Source: Algoriphagus locisalis
Lineage (GTDB): Bacteria > Bacteroidota > Bacteroidia > Cytophagales > Cyclobacteriaceae
Assembly (NCBI RefSeq): GCF_900116615.1
Contig: NZ_FPBF01000002.1
Span: 434,001 to 498,000 of the forward strand
Length of the DNA: 64,000 nucleotides
Direction of reading: 5' to 3'
Translations under genes and position numbers: made by a program
Part shown: positions 54,457-63,391 of the stretch, piece by piece
How positions within the stretch are numbered: position 1 is the stretch's first letter
Layout: every line of letters begins with the position of its first letter
Notes under the pieces: model-generated
Database searches by the model: none
Told to the model about the DNA's origin: nothing
What the model saw: the letters and a program-made list of their open reading frames with translations, nothing else

Positions 54457-54909
54457 TTAATTGTTCAATAAAGCTTTCACTTTCTCAGAAATCACCTTGC
54501 CGTCAGCTTTTCCTGCCAGTTCCTTACTTGCCACACCCATCACTTTGCCCATATCTTTGGGACTGGATGCCCCGGTTTGTGCAATGATTGCTTTGATTGC
54601 AGCGGTAATTTCCTCGTCTGTCAATGCCTTTGGAAGAAATTCCTGCAGCACTTCCAGCTCAGCCATCTCTACTTCATACAAGTCAGTTCGGCCTTGCTGC
54701 TGGTAGATTTCAGCAGAGTCCTTACGTTGCTTTGCAGCTTTGGTCAACAGCTTCAACTCATCCTCTTCGGTGATTTCAGCTTTTGCCCCGCTTTTCGTTT
54801 CTTCCAAAAGAATCAGCGACTTGATAGCTCTCAAAGCTCCCAGACGGGTCTTATCTTTTGCGATCATTGCTGATTTAATTTCACTTTCTATTTTCTGCTT
54901 TAAACTCAT
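54457..54909 (-). CDS. GatB/YqeY domain protein
   Basis: A 150-residue YqeY-like helical protein: [21 protein letters not shown], the [15 protein letters not shown] block and [19 protein letters not shown] are characteristic, ending with the small GatB-like domain [19 protein letters not shown]. Isolated YqeY domains may bind tRNA, by analogy with the GatB tail; the role is unknown. It is the first gene of the yqeY-cvpA-pabA transcript and is divergent from pdxJ. Confidence 0.92.
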   Translation of the reverse strand: MSLKQKIESEIKSAMIAKDKTRLGALRAIKSLILLEETKSGAKAEITEEDELKLLTKAAKQRKDSAEIYQQQGRTDLYEVEMAELEVLQEFLPKALTDEEITAAIKAIIAQTGASSPKDMGKVMGVASKELAGKADGKVISEKVKALLNN

Positions 54910-54915
54910 TAGTCC

Positions 54916-54923
54916 TAAGTTTG
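54916..54923 (+). promoter_or_regulatory. Candidate -7 element for pdxJ
   Basis: TAAGTTTG fits TAnnTTTG and lies 48 bases before the chosen pdxJ start. No clear -33 partner is seen. Confidence 0.35.
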
Positions 54924-54971
54924 TGTTACACTTCTAATAATAGGGACAAAAATACCTTTTTCGACTCGGAT

Positions 54972-55688
54972 ATGACTAAGCTAAGCGTAAATATTAACAA
55001 GATCGCCACTCTACGCAATGCTCGTGGAGCGGATAATCCTAATGTAGTGAAAGTAGCACTGGACGCAGAGCGGTTTGGTGCTCAGGGAATTACGGTACAC
55101 CCAAGACCTGACGAACGGCACATCCGCTATCAGGATGTGATCGATCTGGCAAAAGTAGTAACGACTGAATTCAACATTGAAGGCTATCCTGATAAACGTT
55201 TTATGGAGCTGGTACGCTTGGTAAAACCTGCTCAGGCAACGCTGGTTCCTGATCCTCCTACAGCCATTACCTCAAATAACGGTTGGGATACGATTTCCAA
55301 TCAGGGAATGTTGAAGGATATAGTCGCTGAACTTCACGAGTCGGGAATACGGGTTTCTATTTTCATTAATCCGGAGATAAAATACTTCGAGCCGGCAAAA
55401 CTTACAGGCACAGATCGTGTAGAGCTTTATACCGAGCCTTATGCTTCCAATTATCACAAGGATAGAGACGCGGCAGTCAAACCTTATGTTGAAGTAGCAG
55501 AAATAGCGAAAGCGCTTGGACTTGGATTGAATGCCGGACACGATCTGGATTTGCAGAATTTGGCATTTCTGAAACAAAGCATTCCTTATCTGGATGAAGT
55601 GTCCATCGGGCATGCTCTAGTTTGTGATGCCTTGTATTATGGCTTGGAAAACACCATTCAGATGTATAGAAGGAAGCTGGAATTGTAA
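54972..55688 (+). CDS. pdxJ: Pyridoxine 5'-phosphate synthase
   Basis: A 238-residue PdxJ, which condenses 1-deoxyxylulose 5-phosphate with 3-amino-2-oxopropyl phosphate to form pyridoxine 5'-phosphate. [15 protein letters not shown] is the N-terminal signature, [15 protein letters not shown] the phosphate/catalytic region, LVPDPP and [15 protein letters not shown] the later blocks, with the catalytic Glu near [10 protein letters not shown] start it at ATG 54972; the longer frame from 54921 adds 17 residues absent from the family and runs through the promoter-like element. Confidence 0.95.
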   Translation: MTKLSVNINKIATLRNARGADNPNVVKVALDAERFGAQGITVHPRPDERHIRYQDVIDLAKVVTTEFNIEGYPDKRFMELVRLVKPAQATLVPDPPTAITSNNGWDTISNQGMLKDIVAELHESGIRVSIFINPEIKYFEPAKLTGTDRVELYTEPYASNYHKDRDAAVKPYVEVAEIAKALGLGLNAGHDLDLQNLAFLKQSIPYLDEVSIGHALVCDALYYGLENTIQMYRRKLEL

Positions 55689-55816
55689 CTATTGCCCGGT
55701 GTTTGTTGCCCGATGCCAGATGTTATGTCACATATTAATAAAATGCTTGAGTAGAAAAATAGAGGTTTGAGGTCCAAATAATCTCGTAAATCGTAATTCA
55801 AAAATCGTAAATCCAA

Positions 55817-56575
55817 ATGCAGTTAAATTTCAAAAAACTAGGCGCAGGAAAGCCACTAATAATTCTTCACGGACTTTTTGGCTCTGCAGACAATTGGTTT
55901 AGCATTTCCAAAGAACTCAAAGACAGTTTTACTCTATACCTCATTGATCAGCGAAATCACGGAGATTCTCCACAGTCTGATGAGTGGAATTACGATGTGA
56001 TGGTCGAGGATTTAAAAGAACTCATGGATAATGAAGGTTTGGACAAAGCCTTTCTGATGGGACACTCCATGGGAGGAAAAACTGTGATGAATTTCGCGTT
56101 GAAATACCCTGAGAACGTAGAAAAATTAATTGTTGCGGATATTGCTCCCAGATATTACGCGGTTCATCACCAGCGGATTTTGGAGGGATTAAACTCCCTG
56201 GATCTGGAAGTGATCGGTTCTAGAAAAGAAGCAGACGATCAACTGGCAGAATATGTCCCAAACCTCGGAGAGCGTCAGTTTCTGCTAAAAAGTCTAGGTC
56301 GTGGTTCTGATGGATTTGAGTGGAAAATCAATCTTCCTGTAATTACCGAGAATATTAATGAAGTTGGAAAGGCGTTAGCGGATGGAAAAAGCTTCTCAGG
56401 CCCAACCCTTTTTTTGGCAGGGTCTAACTCGAGCTACATTCAACAATCCGATCTAGATGATATTGATGCATTTTTCCCCAATAATGAGGTAGAATTCATC
56501 GCAGATGCAGGTCACTGGCTACACGCTGAGCAACCAGATGCGGTCGTGGAGGAAATTAGAAGGTTTTTAAAGTAA
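55817..56575 (+). CDS. YbfF-like alpha/beta hydrolase
   Basis: A 252-residue cytoplasmic esterase of the YbfF type. The oxyanion loop is LIILHGLFGSADNW, LIDQRNHGDSPQS follows, the nucleophile elbow is LMGHSMGGKTVMNF (Ser near residue 91), and the His is in ADAGHWLHAEQPDAV near the end. Substrate preference of the family is short acyl esters or acyl-CoA; unknown here. It is a single gene ~100 bases before the RsmI-like gene. Confidence 0.9.
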   Translation: MQLNFKKLGAGKPLIILHGLFGSADNWFSISKELKDSFTLYLIDQRNHGDSPQSDEWNYDVMVEDLKELMDNEGLDKAFLMGHSMGGKTVMNFALKYPENVEKLIVADIAPRYYAVHHQRILEGLNSLDLEVIGSRKEADDQLAEYVPNLGERQFLLKSLGRGSDGFEWKINLPVITENINEVGKALADGKSFSGPTLFLAGSNSSYIQQSDLDDIDAFFPNNEVEFIADAGHWLHAEQPDAVVEEIRRFLK

Positions 56576-56676
56576 GGTCTGATTTTGGATGATTTCTTGA
56601 CTCATAAAATAATTTCCGCACTCAGAAAATCTTACTTTATCTAACTTTCCGTTCTTTTTTAAACAACGAATTTAAA

Positions 56677-57387
56677 ATGCCCAAAGGAAAACTCTTCCTC
56701 ATTCCAAATGTCCTCGCGGACAACACACAAGATGCTGTCATCACTCCGCAGGTGAAAGAAGTGATCGCAAATACCAAAGTCTATCTGGTGGAGAATATGC
56801 GAACTGCAAGACGCTACATCTCTAGCCTCAAACTAGGAGTAAACCTAGACCATGTCCACATGGAGATTTTGGATAAGGGTACCTCACCTGAATTCATAAA
56901 CAGACTAATGCAGCCACTTATGAATGGTGCGGATATTGGAATTATTTCAGAGGCTGGATGCCCAGGCATTGCTGACCCGGGAGCTTTGGCAGTGGAGCAT
57001 GCACATAAAAAAGGGATTCAAGTTGTACCACTTTCAGGTCCTAGCTCCATGTTTTTGGCCTTGATGGGATCTGGCTTTTCTGGTCAATCCTTCGCTTTTC
57101 ATGGCTATTTGCCCATAGATAAAAAAGAAAAAGCTGCAGCGATAAAAAAGCTAGAAGCAGAATCTCTCCGTGAAAGAAGAGCCCAGATTTTCATGGAAAC
57201 TCCTTTTCGCAATAATCAGTTGTTGGAAGATTTGCTGAGGACACTTGCTCCTCAGACCAAACTTTGCATCGCAAAAAACATCACAGGTTCGGACGAAATG
57301 ATCCTGACCAAAACGGCTCAAGAGTGGAAGCAACTTCCTCTTGACCTGCATAAAATCCCCACTGTTTTCGTACTTCAAAGCTTTTAA
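56677..57387 (+). CDS. RsmI-like tetrapyrrole-methylase-fold methyltransferase
   Basis: A 236-residue SAM-dependent methylase of the RsmI/tetrapyrrole methylase fold. LFLIPNVLAD opens it (RsmI has LYVVATPIGN here), DIGIISEAGCPGIADPGA is the strong family motif near residue 88, PLSGPSSMFLALMGSGF follows. It is the Bacteroidota paralogue group annotated as SAM-dependent methyltransferase rather than true RsmI, so the 16S C1402 target is not certain. It is three bases from the dipeptidase gene, so co-transcribed. Confidence 0.85.
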   Translation: MPKGKLFLIPNVLADNTQDAVITPQVKEVIANTKVYLVENMRTARRYISSLKLGVNLDHVHMEILDKGTSPEFINRLMQPLMNGADIGIISEAGCPGIADPGALAVEHAHKKGIQVVPLSGPSSMFLALMGSGFSGQSFAFHGYLPIDKKEKAAAIKKLEAESLRERRAQIFMETPFRNNQLLEDLLRTLAPQTKLCIAKNITGSDEMILTKTAQEWKQLPLDLHKIPTVFVLQSF

Positions 57388-57390
57388 TGC

Positions 57391-58461
57391 ATGTTTACCA
57401 TAGACGCCCATCTTGACCTGAGTATGAATGCACTGGAATGGAATCGTGACCTCACGTTGCCTGTTTCGGAGATTAACGCGAGAGAAAAGGGACTTACCGA
57501 CAAGCCAGATCGTGGCAATGCGGTGGTCTCTCTACCCGCTCTCCGTGCAGGAAATATCGGTTTGGTGGTCGCCACACAAATTGCCCGTTACGTAGCTCCA
57601 GGGAATTCACTTCCGGGATGGCATTCTCCAGAGCAGGCTTGGGCTCAGACCCAAGGTCAGCTGGCTTGGTATCAGGCGATGGTAGAAAAAGAGGAAATGG
57701 CTCAGATCAGAAATCGCAGTGAACTAGATGCTCATCTGGCTCTTTGGGAAAATGGCGAGGATAATTCCAGCAAACCAGTGGGATTCATTCTTTCCTTGGA
57801 AGGAGCCGACTCTATTGTGAATCTGGATTATTTGGAAAAAGCCTATGAATATGGGCTTCAAGCACTTGGCCCAGCACATTATGGTCCTGGAAGATATGCT
57901 CATGGTACAGATGCTTCTGCTCCTTTGAACGAACAAGGCAAGGCATTGCTTCGCAAAATGGATGAACTGGGGATTATTCTGGATGCAACACATTTATGCG
58001 ACTTGGCCTTTTGGGAAGCACTGGATATTTACAAAGGCCCTGTATGGGCAAGTCATAATAACTGCCGGGCGCTGGTGGATCATAACAGGCAATTTTCGGA
58101 TGAAATGATCAAAGCGCTGGTTGATAGAGGAGCTGTCATCGGAAGTGCAATGGACGCTTGGATGCTCAGTCCAGCTTGGGAAAGAGGAAAGTCAACCCCC
58201 AAAGAAAGAGCCGTGACTTTGAATACAGTATTGGATCACATGGATCATATCTGCCAAGTTGCAGGAAATGCAAACCATATTGGAATTGGCTCAGATTTGG
58301 ATGGCGCCTTTGGAAGAGAGCAAGCTCCCCATGACATAGAGACTATTGCCGATCTGAGCAAAGTGACTGATTTACTGAGACAAAGAGGGTATTCAGAAAA
58401 AGATGTAGAGAAGGTAATGCATGGAAATTGGCTGAATTTCCTGAAGAGAAACTGGGGATAA
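57391..58461 (+). CDS. M19 family membrane-type dipeptidase
   Basis: A 356-residue zinc dipeptidase of the M19 (renal dipeptidase) family. Metal ligands are visible: DAHLDLSM (HxD, near residue 6), LSLEGADSI (bridging Glu, near 130), DATHLCD and SHNNCR (two His, near 197-214), and the Asp in GIGSDLDGAFG near 297. No signal peptide, so it is cytoplasmic despite the family name. Substrates are dipeptides, possibly including D-amino acid forms; unknown. It lies three bases after the RsmI-like gene. Confidence 0.92.
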   Translation: MFTIDAHLDLSMNALEWNRDLTLPVSEINAREKGLTDKPDRGNAVVSLPALRAGNIGLVVATQIARYVAPGNSLPGWHSPEQAWAQTQGQLAWYQAMVEKEEMAQIRNRSELDAHLALWENGEDNSSKPVGFILSLEGADSIVNLDYLEKAYEYGLQALGPAHYGPGRYAHGTDASAPLNEQGKALLRKMDELGIILDATHLCDLAFWEALDIYKGPVWASHNNCRALVDHNRQFSDEMIKALVDRGAVIGSAMDAWMLSPAWERGKSTPKERAVTLNTVLDHMDHICQVAGNANHIGIGSDLDGAFGREQAPHDIETIADLSKVTDLLRQRGYSEKDVEKVMHGNWLNFLKRNWG

Positions 58462-58554
58462 CTGGGGAAAAATTGGACAATTCCTGTGTCTTTCTTTTGC
58501 ATAAATAATTCTAATTGAATTATTTAGCGAAAGCTAAACGCAAACCACCAATTT

Positions 58555-59892
58555 ATGAAGTTCAAACATTTACTTACCCTTACCTTAATTTTCCTTTTTT
58601 CGGCTTCCTTTTCATTTTCCCAAAAACTTCAGATTACAGCAAATCACTCGGATGCAAAATTTATTTTGCTCAATGATTACGATGATTCTGACAAACAGGA
58701 ATTAGGAACTGGGACTATTGAGTACAAATTAGAGAAAGACAGTCGCAACCGGATCAAAGTCACCAAGCCAGGCTATGAGCCGGTAATCAAAGAATACAAC
58801 AGAGACTTAAAATGGGATAAGGATCAATACATTGCTCTGGATGCCAGAAGGGTAGAAATCACTGCCGAACCTTATGATGCTGAGATTTATGTCGATGGTA
58901 GAATGATCGGCACAAAAGCGATCTACCTGATCATCCAAAAAGATCGTTTCCATACGGTAGAAGTTAGAAAACCTGGATTTGCCCCAATCACTAAGAGCTA
59001 TTATAACTCTCCAGACCGTGAAACTCCTCCTGGCAAGGATTATTTCGAATTGAAAGACCGTCAGGTACGCTTGGAAGTCATACCAGCTGATGGAACAGTG
59101 ACAACCAACGGTGTAAGCGTCGGTAGAGGCAATCAAGACATTAAAATCCCGCTGAACGACTGTGTAACAGTCACTGTCAATAAAGACGGCTATGTAGAGT
59201 ACACCAAAGTATTTTGTAACAAGCCAGATACGGATCCAGAACCTCCAGTAAGGGAAAAAGCACAACTAGAAGATCGATTGGTGAAAATAACCACGAACCC
59301 AACTGACGCGATAATTGAGATTAACGGAAAAACGGTAGGTAATGGCAGTTATGATTTGAAAGTTCCCAAAAATGGAAGTGTGGAAATTCGAGTAAAAAAA
59401 GATGGGTACGTTCCTCAAAAGAAAAACTATTACAATCAGACCACAATGCAAGAGCCGCCTGTAAGCGACCTCATCGAAATGAATGTGGATGAGGCTTACA
59501 CTTCTTCCGTTTCGTCAGATTTGGCTAATGTGAGAATAACAGTACCTATAAATACAGCTCATTCTCCTGAAGAAGCGTGGAGAATTCTGAGTTCTATCAT
59601 CACCAGATACTTTGATATTCTAGAAACAGTTGATTTCAATACGGGCTATTTGACTACTTCTTGGCAGGTTGAAAACTTCCAGTCCAGTGTCATCCGAACC
59701 CGTGTCATCGTAAGTAGTGGTGGAAATTCCGATCAGTTAGCTTATGCTATCAAACTGATCAGTCAGGAAGCCTACCTAGAAGACCAAAACCAGGTGACAG
59801 TGAAAGATGATGAGAAATTTCATGATTGGGCAAGGATACTTAAAAAATATGAAGGGTTAATAGAGGAAGTTCAGGCGAGATTACAGCAATAA
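58555..59892 (+). CDS. Secreted PEGA-repeat protein
   Basis: A 445-residue exported protein. The signal peptide is LTLTLIFLFSASFSFS, with cleavage before QKLQIT. Residues ~22-310 hold four PEGA-like beta repeats, each with a DAxIYVDG/TNG core and a KxGYxP turn (AEIYVDGRMIGTKAIYL; VTTNGVSVGRGNQDIKI; AIIEINGKTVGNGSYDLKV). The C-terminal ~120 residues (AHSPEEAWRILSSIITRYF and later ILKKYEGLIEEVQARL) form a separate alpha/beta domain. PEGA repeats are thought to bind or space surface polymers; the role is unknown. It ends at a terminator. Confidence 0.85.
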   Translation: MKFKHLLTLTLIFLFSASFSFSQKLQITANHSDAKFILLNDYDDSDKQELGTGTIEYKLEKDSRNRIKVTKPGYEPVIKEYNRDLKWDKDQYIALDARRVEITAEPYDAEIYVDGRMIGTKAIYLIIQKDRFHTVEVRKPGFAPITKSYYNSPDRETPPGKDYFELKDRQVRLEVIPADGTVTTNGVSVGRGNQDIKIPLNDCVTVTVNKDGYVEYTKVFCNKPDTDPEPPVREKAQLEDRLVKITTNPTDAIIEINGKTVGNGSYDLKVPKNGSVEIRVKKDGYVPQKKNYYNQTTMQEPPVSDLIEMNVDEAYTSSVSSDLANVRITVPINTAHSPEEAWRILSSIITRYFDILETVDFNTGYLTTSWQVENFQSSVIRTRVIVSSGGNSDQLAYAIKLISQEAYLEDQNQVTVKDDEKFHDWARILKKYEGLIEEVQARLQQ

Positions 59893-59902
59893 TACATTCC
59901 TT

Positions 59903-59940
59903 ACGCCTCCAGTTGATTGTTACTGGAGGCGTTTGATTTT
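59903..59940 (+). terminator. Rho-independent terminator after the PEGA gene
   Basis: A perfect 11-bp stem ACGCCTCCAGT/ACTGGAGGCGT (59903-59913 and 59922-59932) is followed by a TTTGATTTT tail. Confidence 0.8.
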
Positions 59941-60051
59941 CAAAGAATAAATAGCCTACATTTTTTCAACGATCGGAAGTTGAATCTAACCAAGATTAGA
60001 ATCGACTGGACTCTTTCATTTGTTACACATCTTACTTTTATATATAAACAA

Positions 60052-60249
60052 TTAAAGTAACCTCAAATCCCATCGCATATCGCTGTACGATTCATAAGAA
60101 TTGGCAAACTTGGTGGATGATGCAGAGGAAAATTTGGATGCCGTGACTGATCTTGGCCCAAAGCTCTTGGCAAGGTCGATTGAAAAAGTAATTCCTCCCT
60201 TTATTTTATCCTCATTTGTAATCAACCCATAAAGCTCGTAGTTGACCGA
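60052..60249 (-). pseudogene. Orphan C-terminal reading frame (possible remnant)
   Basis: On the minus strand, 65 codons stay open between an upstream TAG (60250-60252) and a TAA (60052-60054). The translation reads like protein (NYELYGLITNEDKIKGG, then FSIDLAKSFGPRSV and a tail ending YSDMRWDLRLL), but no start codon lies near its beginning. It overlaps the 3' end of the 499-codon gene in another frame. A C-terminal fragment left by an old deletion, or the result of a frameshift, would explain it; chance openness is the alternative. Homology is not known to me. Confidence 0.35.
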
Positions 60250-61684
60250 CTAGGTCTTCAATTATCCTGATTTTTTTAGCTGTTAACTCTTCTATGCTTG
60301 AATCATTTTTTTTGTTTGAACTGCTAGAAGTATTTGAAGGCCATGGGTGTAACCTTTTGCCGGAATTAGCTAGGAATTGCTTTTCAAGCGGTATTTTCTT
60401 ACCTAAGTCTGAATTAACCTTGGCATAAAGTTTATCTGAGACGTTAGTACTTCCCCGCCAGTAGTTAGGATTATAAGGAACCATGCTTTCCAATCCAATT
60501 CTTAGCATAGCTTCTCTTAAATTCTCTAGATCTTCCTCATTTACAGGTTTATAATTTTTTAGATGCATTTTCTCGGAAATAGAAGCTTCGTTACCCAGTT
60601 CAAATGGTCTTGGAGGAAATAAATTTCTTTCTCCAAAAAACTTGGCTTCCAACCCAATTTCCGTCGGTAAAATGGTAGTGTTTTGCTTATCAAAAGACAC
60701 TGATAGCACGCCACTGATTTCCCGATTTCTCGCGCTTCTGTTCAATTGTAAATTTAAATATTTGTAACTCGAAAAATTGAAAATCAACTTATCGACCATT
60801 TCGCCACTGCTAGTTAGATAAAGAACCCCTTCTCCAACTAAAAACAAAGGAAGTTTAGCCTCTAATTTGAATTGGTCTTTGACATTGAAGTAAATTACAT
60901 CAGTGTTGTCTTCAACTCCATACTTGAAGTCATAGTACTTTATACTTTTTTCATCCAATGGGCCCGATACCTCCAATGCTCTGTAGATTTCTCTGGAATA
61001 AAATGGCAACATCCCATATTCTTTATCTCTAGTGGATTGATTGAAAAGTTCGACTGCAATGGTATCTCCCTGTATATTCCAGTGGAAACTTCTTCTGATT
61101 TCCATGGGAACCAAATGATTATAAGAGTCTCCAGAAGAATTAGTATTTGCAAAATCCCAAGGCTTCCACTTCTTATTTCCAGAAAGTAGCGACAGGCCAT
61201 CTGCTTCAAAAAAATCTAAAATTTTTCCTTTTTGCCTGACCAGAAAATATCCTGAAAAGGCACCTAAATGAGGAGAAGAAATATACTCGGCACTCATGCG
61301 CTTTGAAAGCTGCTCTACATGGTCCCTAGAATCCTTAAAAAACTTAATTTCAAAAGTCTGTAAAGCCACATCTTCATATTCCAAAATAATTTTTGTCAGT
61401 CGATTTTCTACTACTTGGAAAACAGTATCCCTATAAAAAAGACTTCTTATCTGAAATGATTCGCCGATAGGGAGGGAAACTACACCAACACTATCTGCCA
61501 AGGCCTCTACCTCGCCCGCTTGATTATACACAGGCAAAAATGGTAGAGAAATCCTACTTTTCCCATCCTTGAAAAAAAATTGGGCACTACCTCTTTCCTC
61601 TACTTGAGCAAAAAGTGGCGTGACTACAAAAAGCATCAGTGAGATTAAAACCTGAGTTTTGACTAACTTATTAGATGTTATCAT
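60212..61684 (-). CDS. Exported hypothetical protein
   Basis: A 490-residue protein with a signal peptide (TQVLISLMLFVVTPLFAQ). I start it at ATG 61684 rather than at the TTG at 61711, which lies inside the preceding gene. The first ~110 residues look like a small beta-sandwich of the carboxypeptidase-regulatory-like kind, followed by a larger beta-rich body (residues 150-340) and a basic, Ser/Asn-rich tail. This resembles outer-membrane or periplasmic Bacteroidota proteins, but I do not recognise a family. It begins seven bases after the DUF4221-like lipoprotein gene, so the two form an operon. Confidence 0.65.
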   Translation of the reverse strand: MITSNKLVKTQVLISLMLFVVTPLFAQVEERGSAQFFFKDGKSRISLPFLPVYNQAGEVEALADSVGVVSLPIGESFQIRSLFYRDTVFQVVENRLTKIILEYEDVALQTFEIKFFKDSRDHVEQLSKRMSAEYISSPHLGAFSGYFLVRQKGKILDFFEADGLSLLSGNKKWKPWDFANTNSSGDSYNHLVPMEIRRSFHWNIQGDTIAVELFNQSTRDKEYGMLPFYSREIYRALEVSGPLDEKSIKYYDFKYGVEDNTDVIYFNVKDQFKLEAKLPLFLVGEGVLYLTSSGEMVDKLIFNFSSYKYLNLQLNRSARNREISGVLSVSFDKQNTTILPTEIGLEAKFFGERNLFPPRPFELGNEASISEKMHLKNYKPVNEEDLENLREAMLRIGLESMVPYNPNYWRGSTNVSDKLYAKVNSDLGKKIPLEKQFLANSGKRLHPWPSNTSSSSNKKNDSSIEELTAKKIRIIEDLVGQLRALWVDYK

Positions 61685-61691
61685 AATTGTA

Positions 61692-62861
61692 TCAATTTTT
61701 TGGTAACTCAAACCTTAAAATCCTTATGGGATCCTCCTCCTTGTCTGCTCTGTACCTAAACTCAGCATAATAATAGGGTGCTTTATAACCTACGAATCGA
61801 AAGTCTTTGGGAACTTCTACATCTCCTATCAAGGTGTCATCTCGGTAGATCTGAAGACCATCTGCGGCTGAATTAGATTTGGTGTACCCTCTAAACAGCA
61901 GACCTGTCTCTTTGACATAATCAAGTGAAAAATAATAGCTATACCGCGCCCTATCCAACTCCCTAACCGCATCATACTCTTCTATACTTTCAGCTTTAAA
62001 ATTTTCATAAGCTATATTCATTTCCTTTCCAGCAACTCCAAAAGTATAGTGTGCTTCTCCAGCATCACTCAACTTATATAAGATACTATCTGCCTCATAT
62101 CCTTGAATATAGGTATCCGCATTCAGATAGGTAAAAGGTGCACCAAGCAAAGTGGACAAAAATTGAAATTGGTTGTAGATATTTGAATACCTGCCTTGAA
62201 TAGCTACTTTGCCATCATCAGGATTGATTTTACCTAGAATTCGTGCTTCTCGATAATAGGTCTCATGCCATAAGTAATTAAGATCTGGATGAGGAATCCC
62301 CACTGAAAACACCAGATTGCCTTTGTAGTCATGACTTAGTTTTAAAGGTCCATCTAAAGTCTCATAGAGCCCAATATAATCCGCCTTAGGATTCTTCAAT
62401 AATTCCTCGTAAGGTGTTTTCTCATGATAAAAATCCAATTGTCCTCTCTTCTCTATTTCCCAATTTTTATTGATTAGGTGATAGTCATAATTGCTACCTA
62501 ACAGTACCAGGTAATCACCCATCACCGTTTGTTGTAGGATGATACTGGTCAACAAATTTGGCCCATCTCCTTTTCCCAAATAGGTTGATCGATGAACTAG
62601 ATCATCAGAAAAAACATAGGCTGAGTCCAACCTTTTATCTAAAAGCGTCAAACTATCATTAAAAATTACCCATAATCCAAGCCCTGAGTAAAAAAACGAT
62701 TCGTTCGTTAAGGTATCGATTTTGATGTTCTCTATAGACAAGTCTTTTTTGGGATAATATGCTATCTCTTCGCCTTGATAGGTCAGCTCTTTATCTTGTT
62801 GGCAGCCAAAGCATATGGCAAAAATTAAAAAAAAGAATAGGTAATTACTTTTGTGTTTCAT
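61692..62861 (-). CDS. DUF4221-like lipoprotein
   Basis: A 389-residue lipoprotein: signal LFFFLIFAICFGC with the lipobox Cys at residue 20. The mature protein is a repeated beta-rich fold with blades such as GDYLVLLGSNYDYHLINK and GNLVFSVGIPHPDLNYL, suggesting a beta-propeller, as in DUF4221 and the related 6-bladed propeller lipoproteins of Bacteroidota. The function is unknown. It is the first gene of a pair with the exported protein downstream (gap seven bases). No SusC/D-like genes accompany it. Confidence 0.7.
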   Translation of the reverse strand: MKHKSNYLFFFLIFAICFGCQQDKELTYQGEEIAYYPKKDLSIENIKIDTLTNESFFYSGLGLWVIFNDSLTLLDKRLDSAYVFSDDLVHRSTYLGKGDGPNLLTSIILQQTVMGDYLVLLGSNYDYHLINKNWEIEKRGQLDFYHEKTPYEELLKNPKADYIGLYETLDGPLKLSHDYKGNLVFSVGIPHPDLNYLWHETYYREARILGKINPDDGKVAIQGRYSNIYNQFQFLSTLLGAPFTYLNADTYIQGYEADSILYKLSDAGEAHYTFGVAGKEMNIAYENFKAESIEEYDAVRELDRARYSYYFSLDYVKETGLLFRGYTKSNSAADGLQIYRDDTLIGDVEVPKDFRFVGYKAPYYYAEFRYRADKEEDPIRILRFELPKN

Positions 62862-63169
62862 AGGTAATTAGGATTCTGTTCCAAACTGCTTTATTGACTG
62901 TACTGGTTTTGTTACCTAAAGTAAAAACATCACTGCATTTTTTGCACTAATTAAAACTTCAAAAAAACCTATCGACTAATAAAGCGGTTTTAAAGAAAGA
63001 AACAAGTTTTTAGTTATTTTTTTGCTTTTTTCCTTACCTCAAAATCGAAGTAAAAACCGCTTACTAACTTTTACATATACCTTATGTGCAAAATCAAGTC
63101 TATTGTCCAGCTTTCTCTAGAACTCACTGAAATCGGTGAAGGTGACGGAGGCAATTTAGGTGCTCAGAT
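62862..63169. other. Intergenic region upstream of the lipoprotein pair
   Basis: About 300 AT-rich bases hold no gene I can support. The left part should contain the minus-strand promoter of the lipoprotein gene (a TACTTTAG sequence on that strand is a weak -7 match). A small TGCA/TGCA dyad around 62935 is the only structure noticed. Confidence 0.4.
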
Positions 63170-63337
63170 ATGGTCGAGGGTGCGGGATTTATGGAGGATT
63201 TGGGATTTAATTTTGTAATTCACCATATTGGAATGATGTGCGAAGAGGGATCGTCGCGGCAGGTCATCGGGCTACTTGGCAGCGGAATTCTCAATGTCAC
63301 CCCCATTATAGAAGATGCTTGGCCGATTACCAAGTAA
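63170..63337 (+). pseudogene. Short open frame, possible gene remnant
   Basis: A 55-codon plus-strand frame from ATG 63170 to TAA 63337. The translation (MVEGAGFMEDLGFNF, then VIHHIGMMCEEGSSR and GLLGSGILNVTPIIEDAW) looks like the C-terminal end of a globular enzyme. Upstream the frame closes at a TGA, so any longer gene has been lost. It lies 54 bases before the short-chain dehydrogenase gene. Remnant, tiny gene or chance cannot be separated without a search. Confidence 0.35.
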
Positions 63338-63391
63338 TGTAACTTTTGAAAAAAAGCATAGTGGTGAAAAGTGTGCTAAAACCAGTATAAT

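Noticed and set aside
54921..54971. 17-residue N-terminal extension of PdxJ
   Set aside because: It is outside the family alignment and overlaps the -7-like element; the start at 54972 is better.
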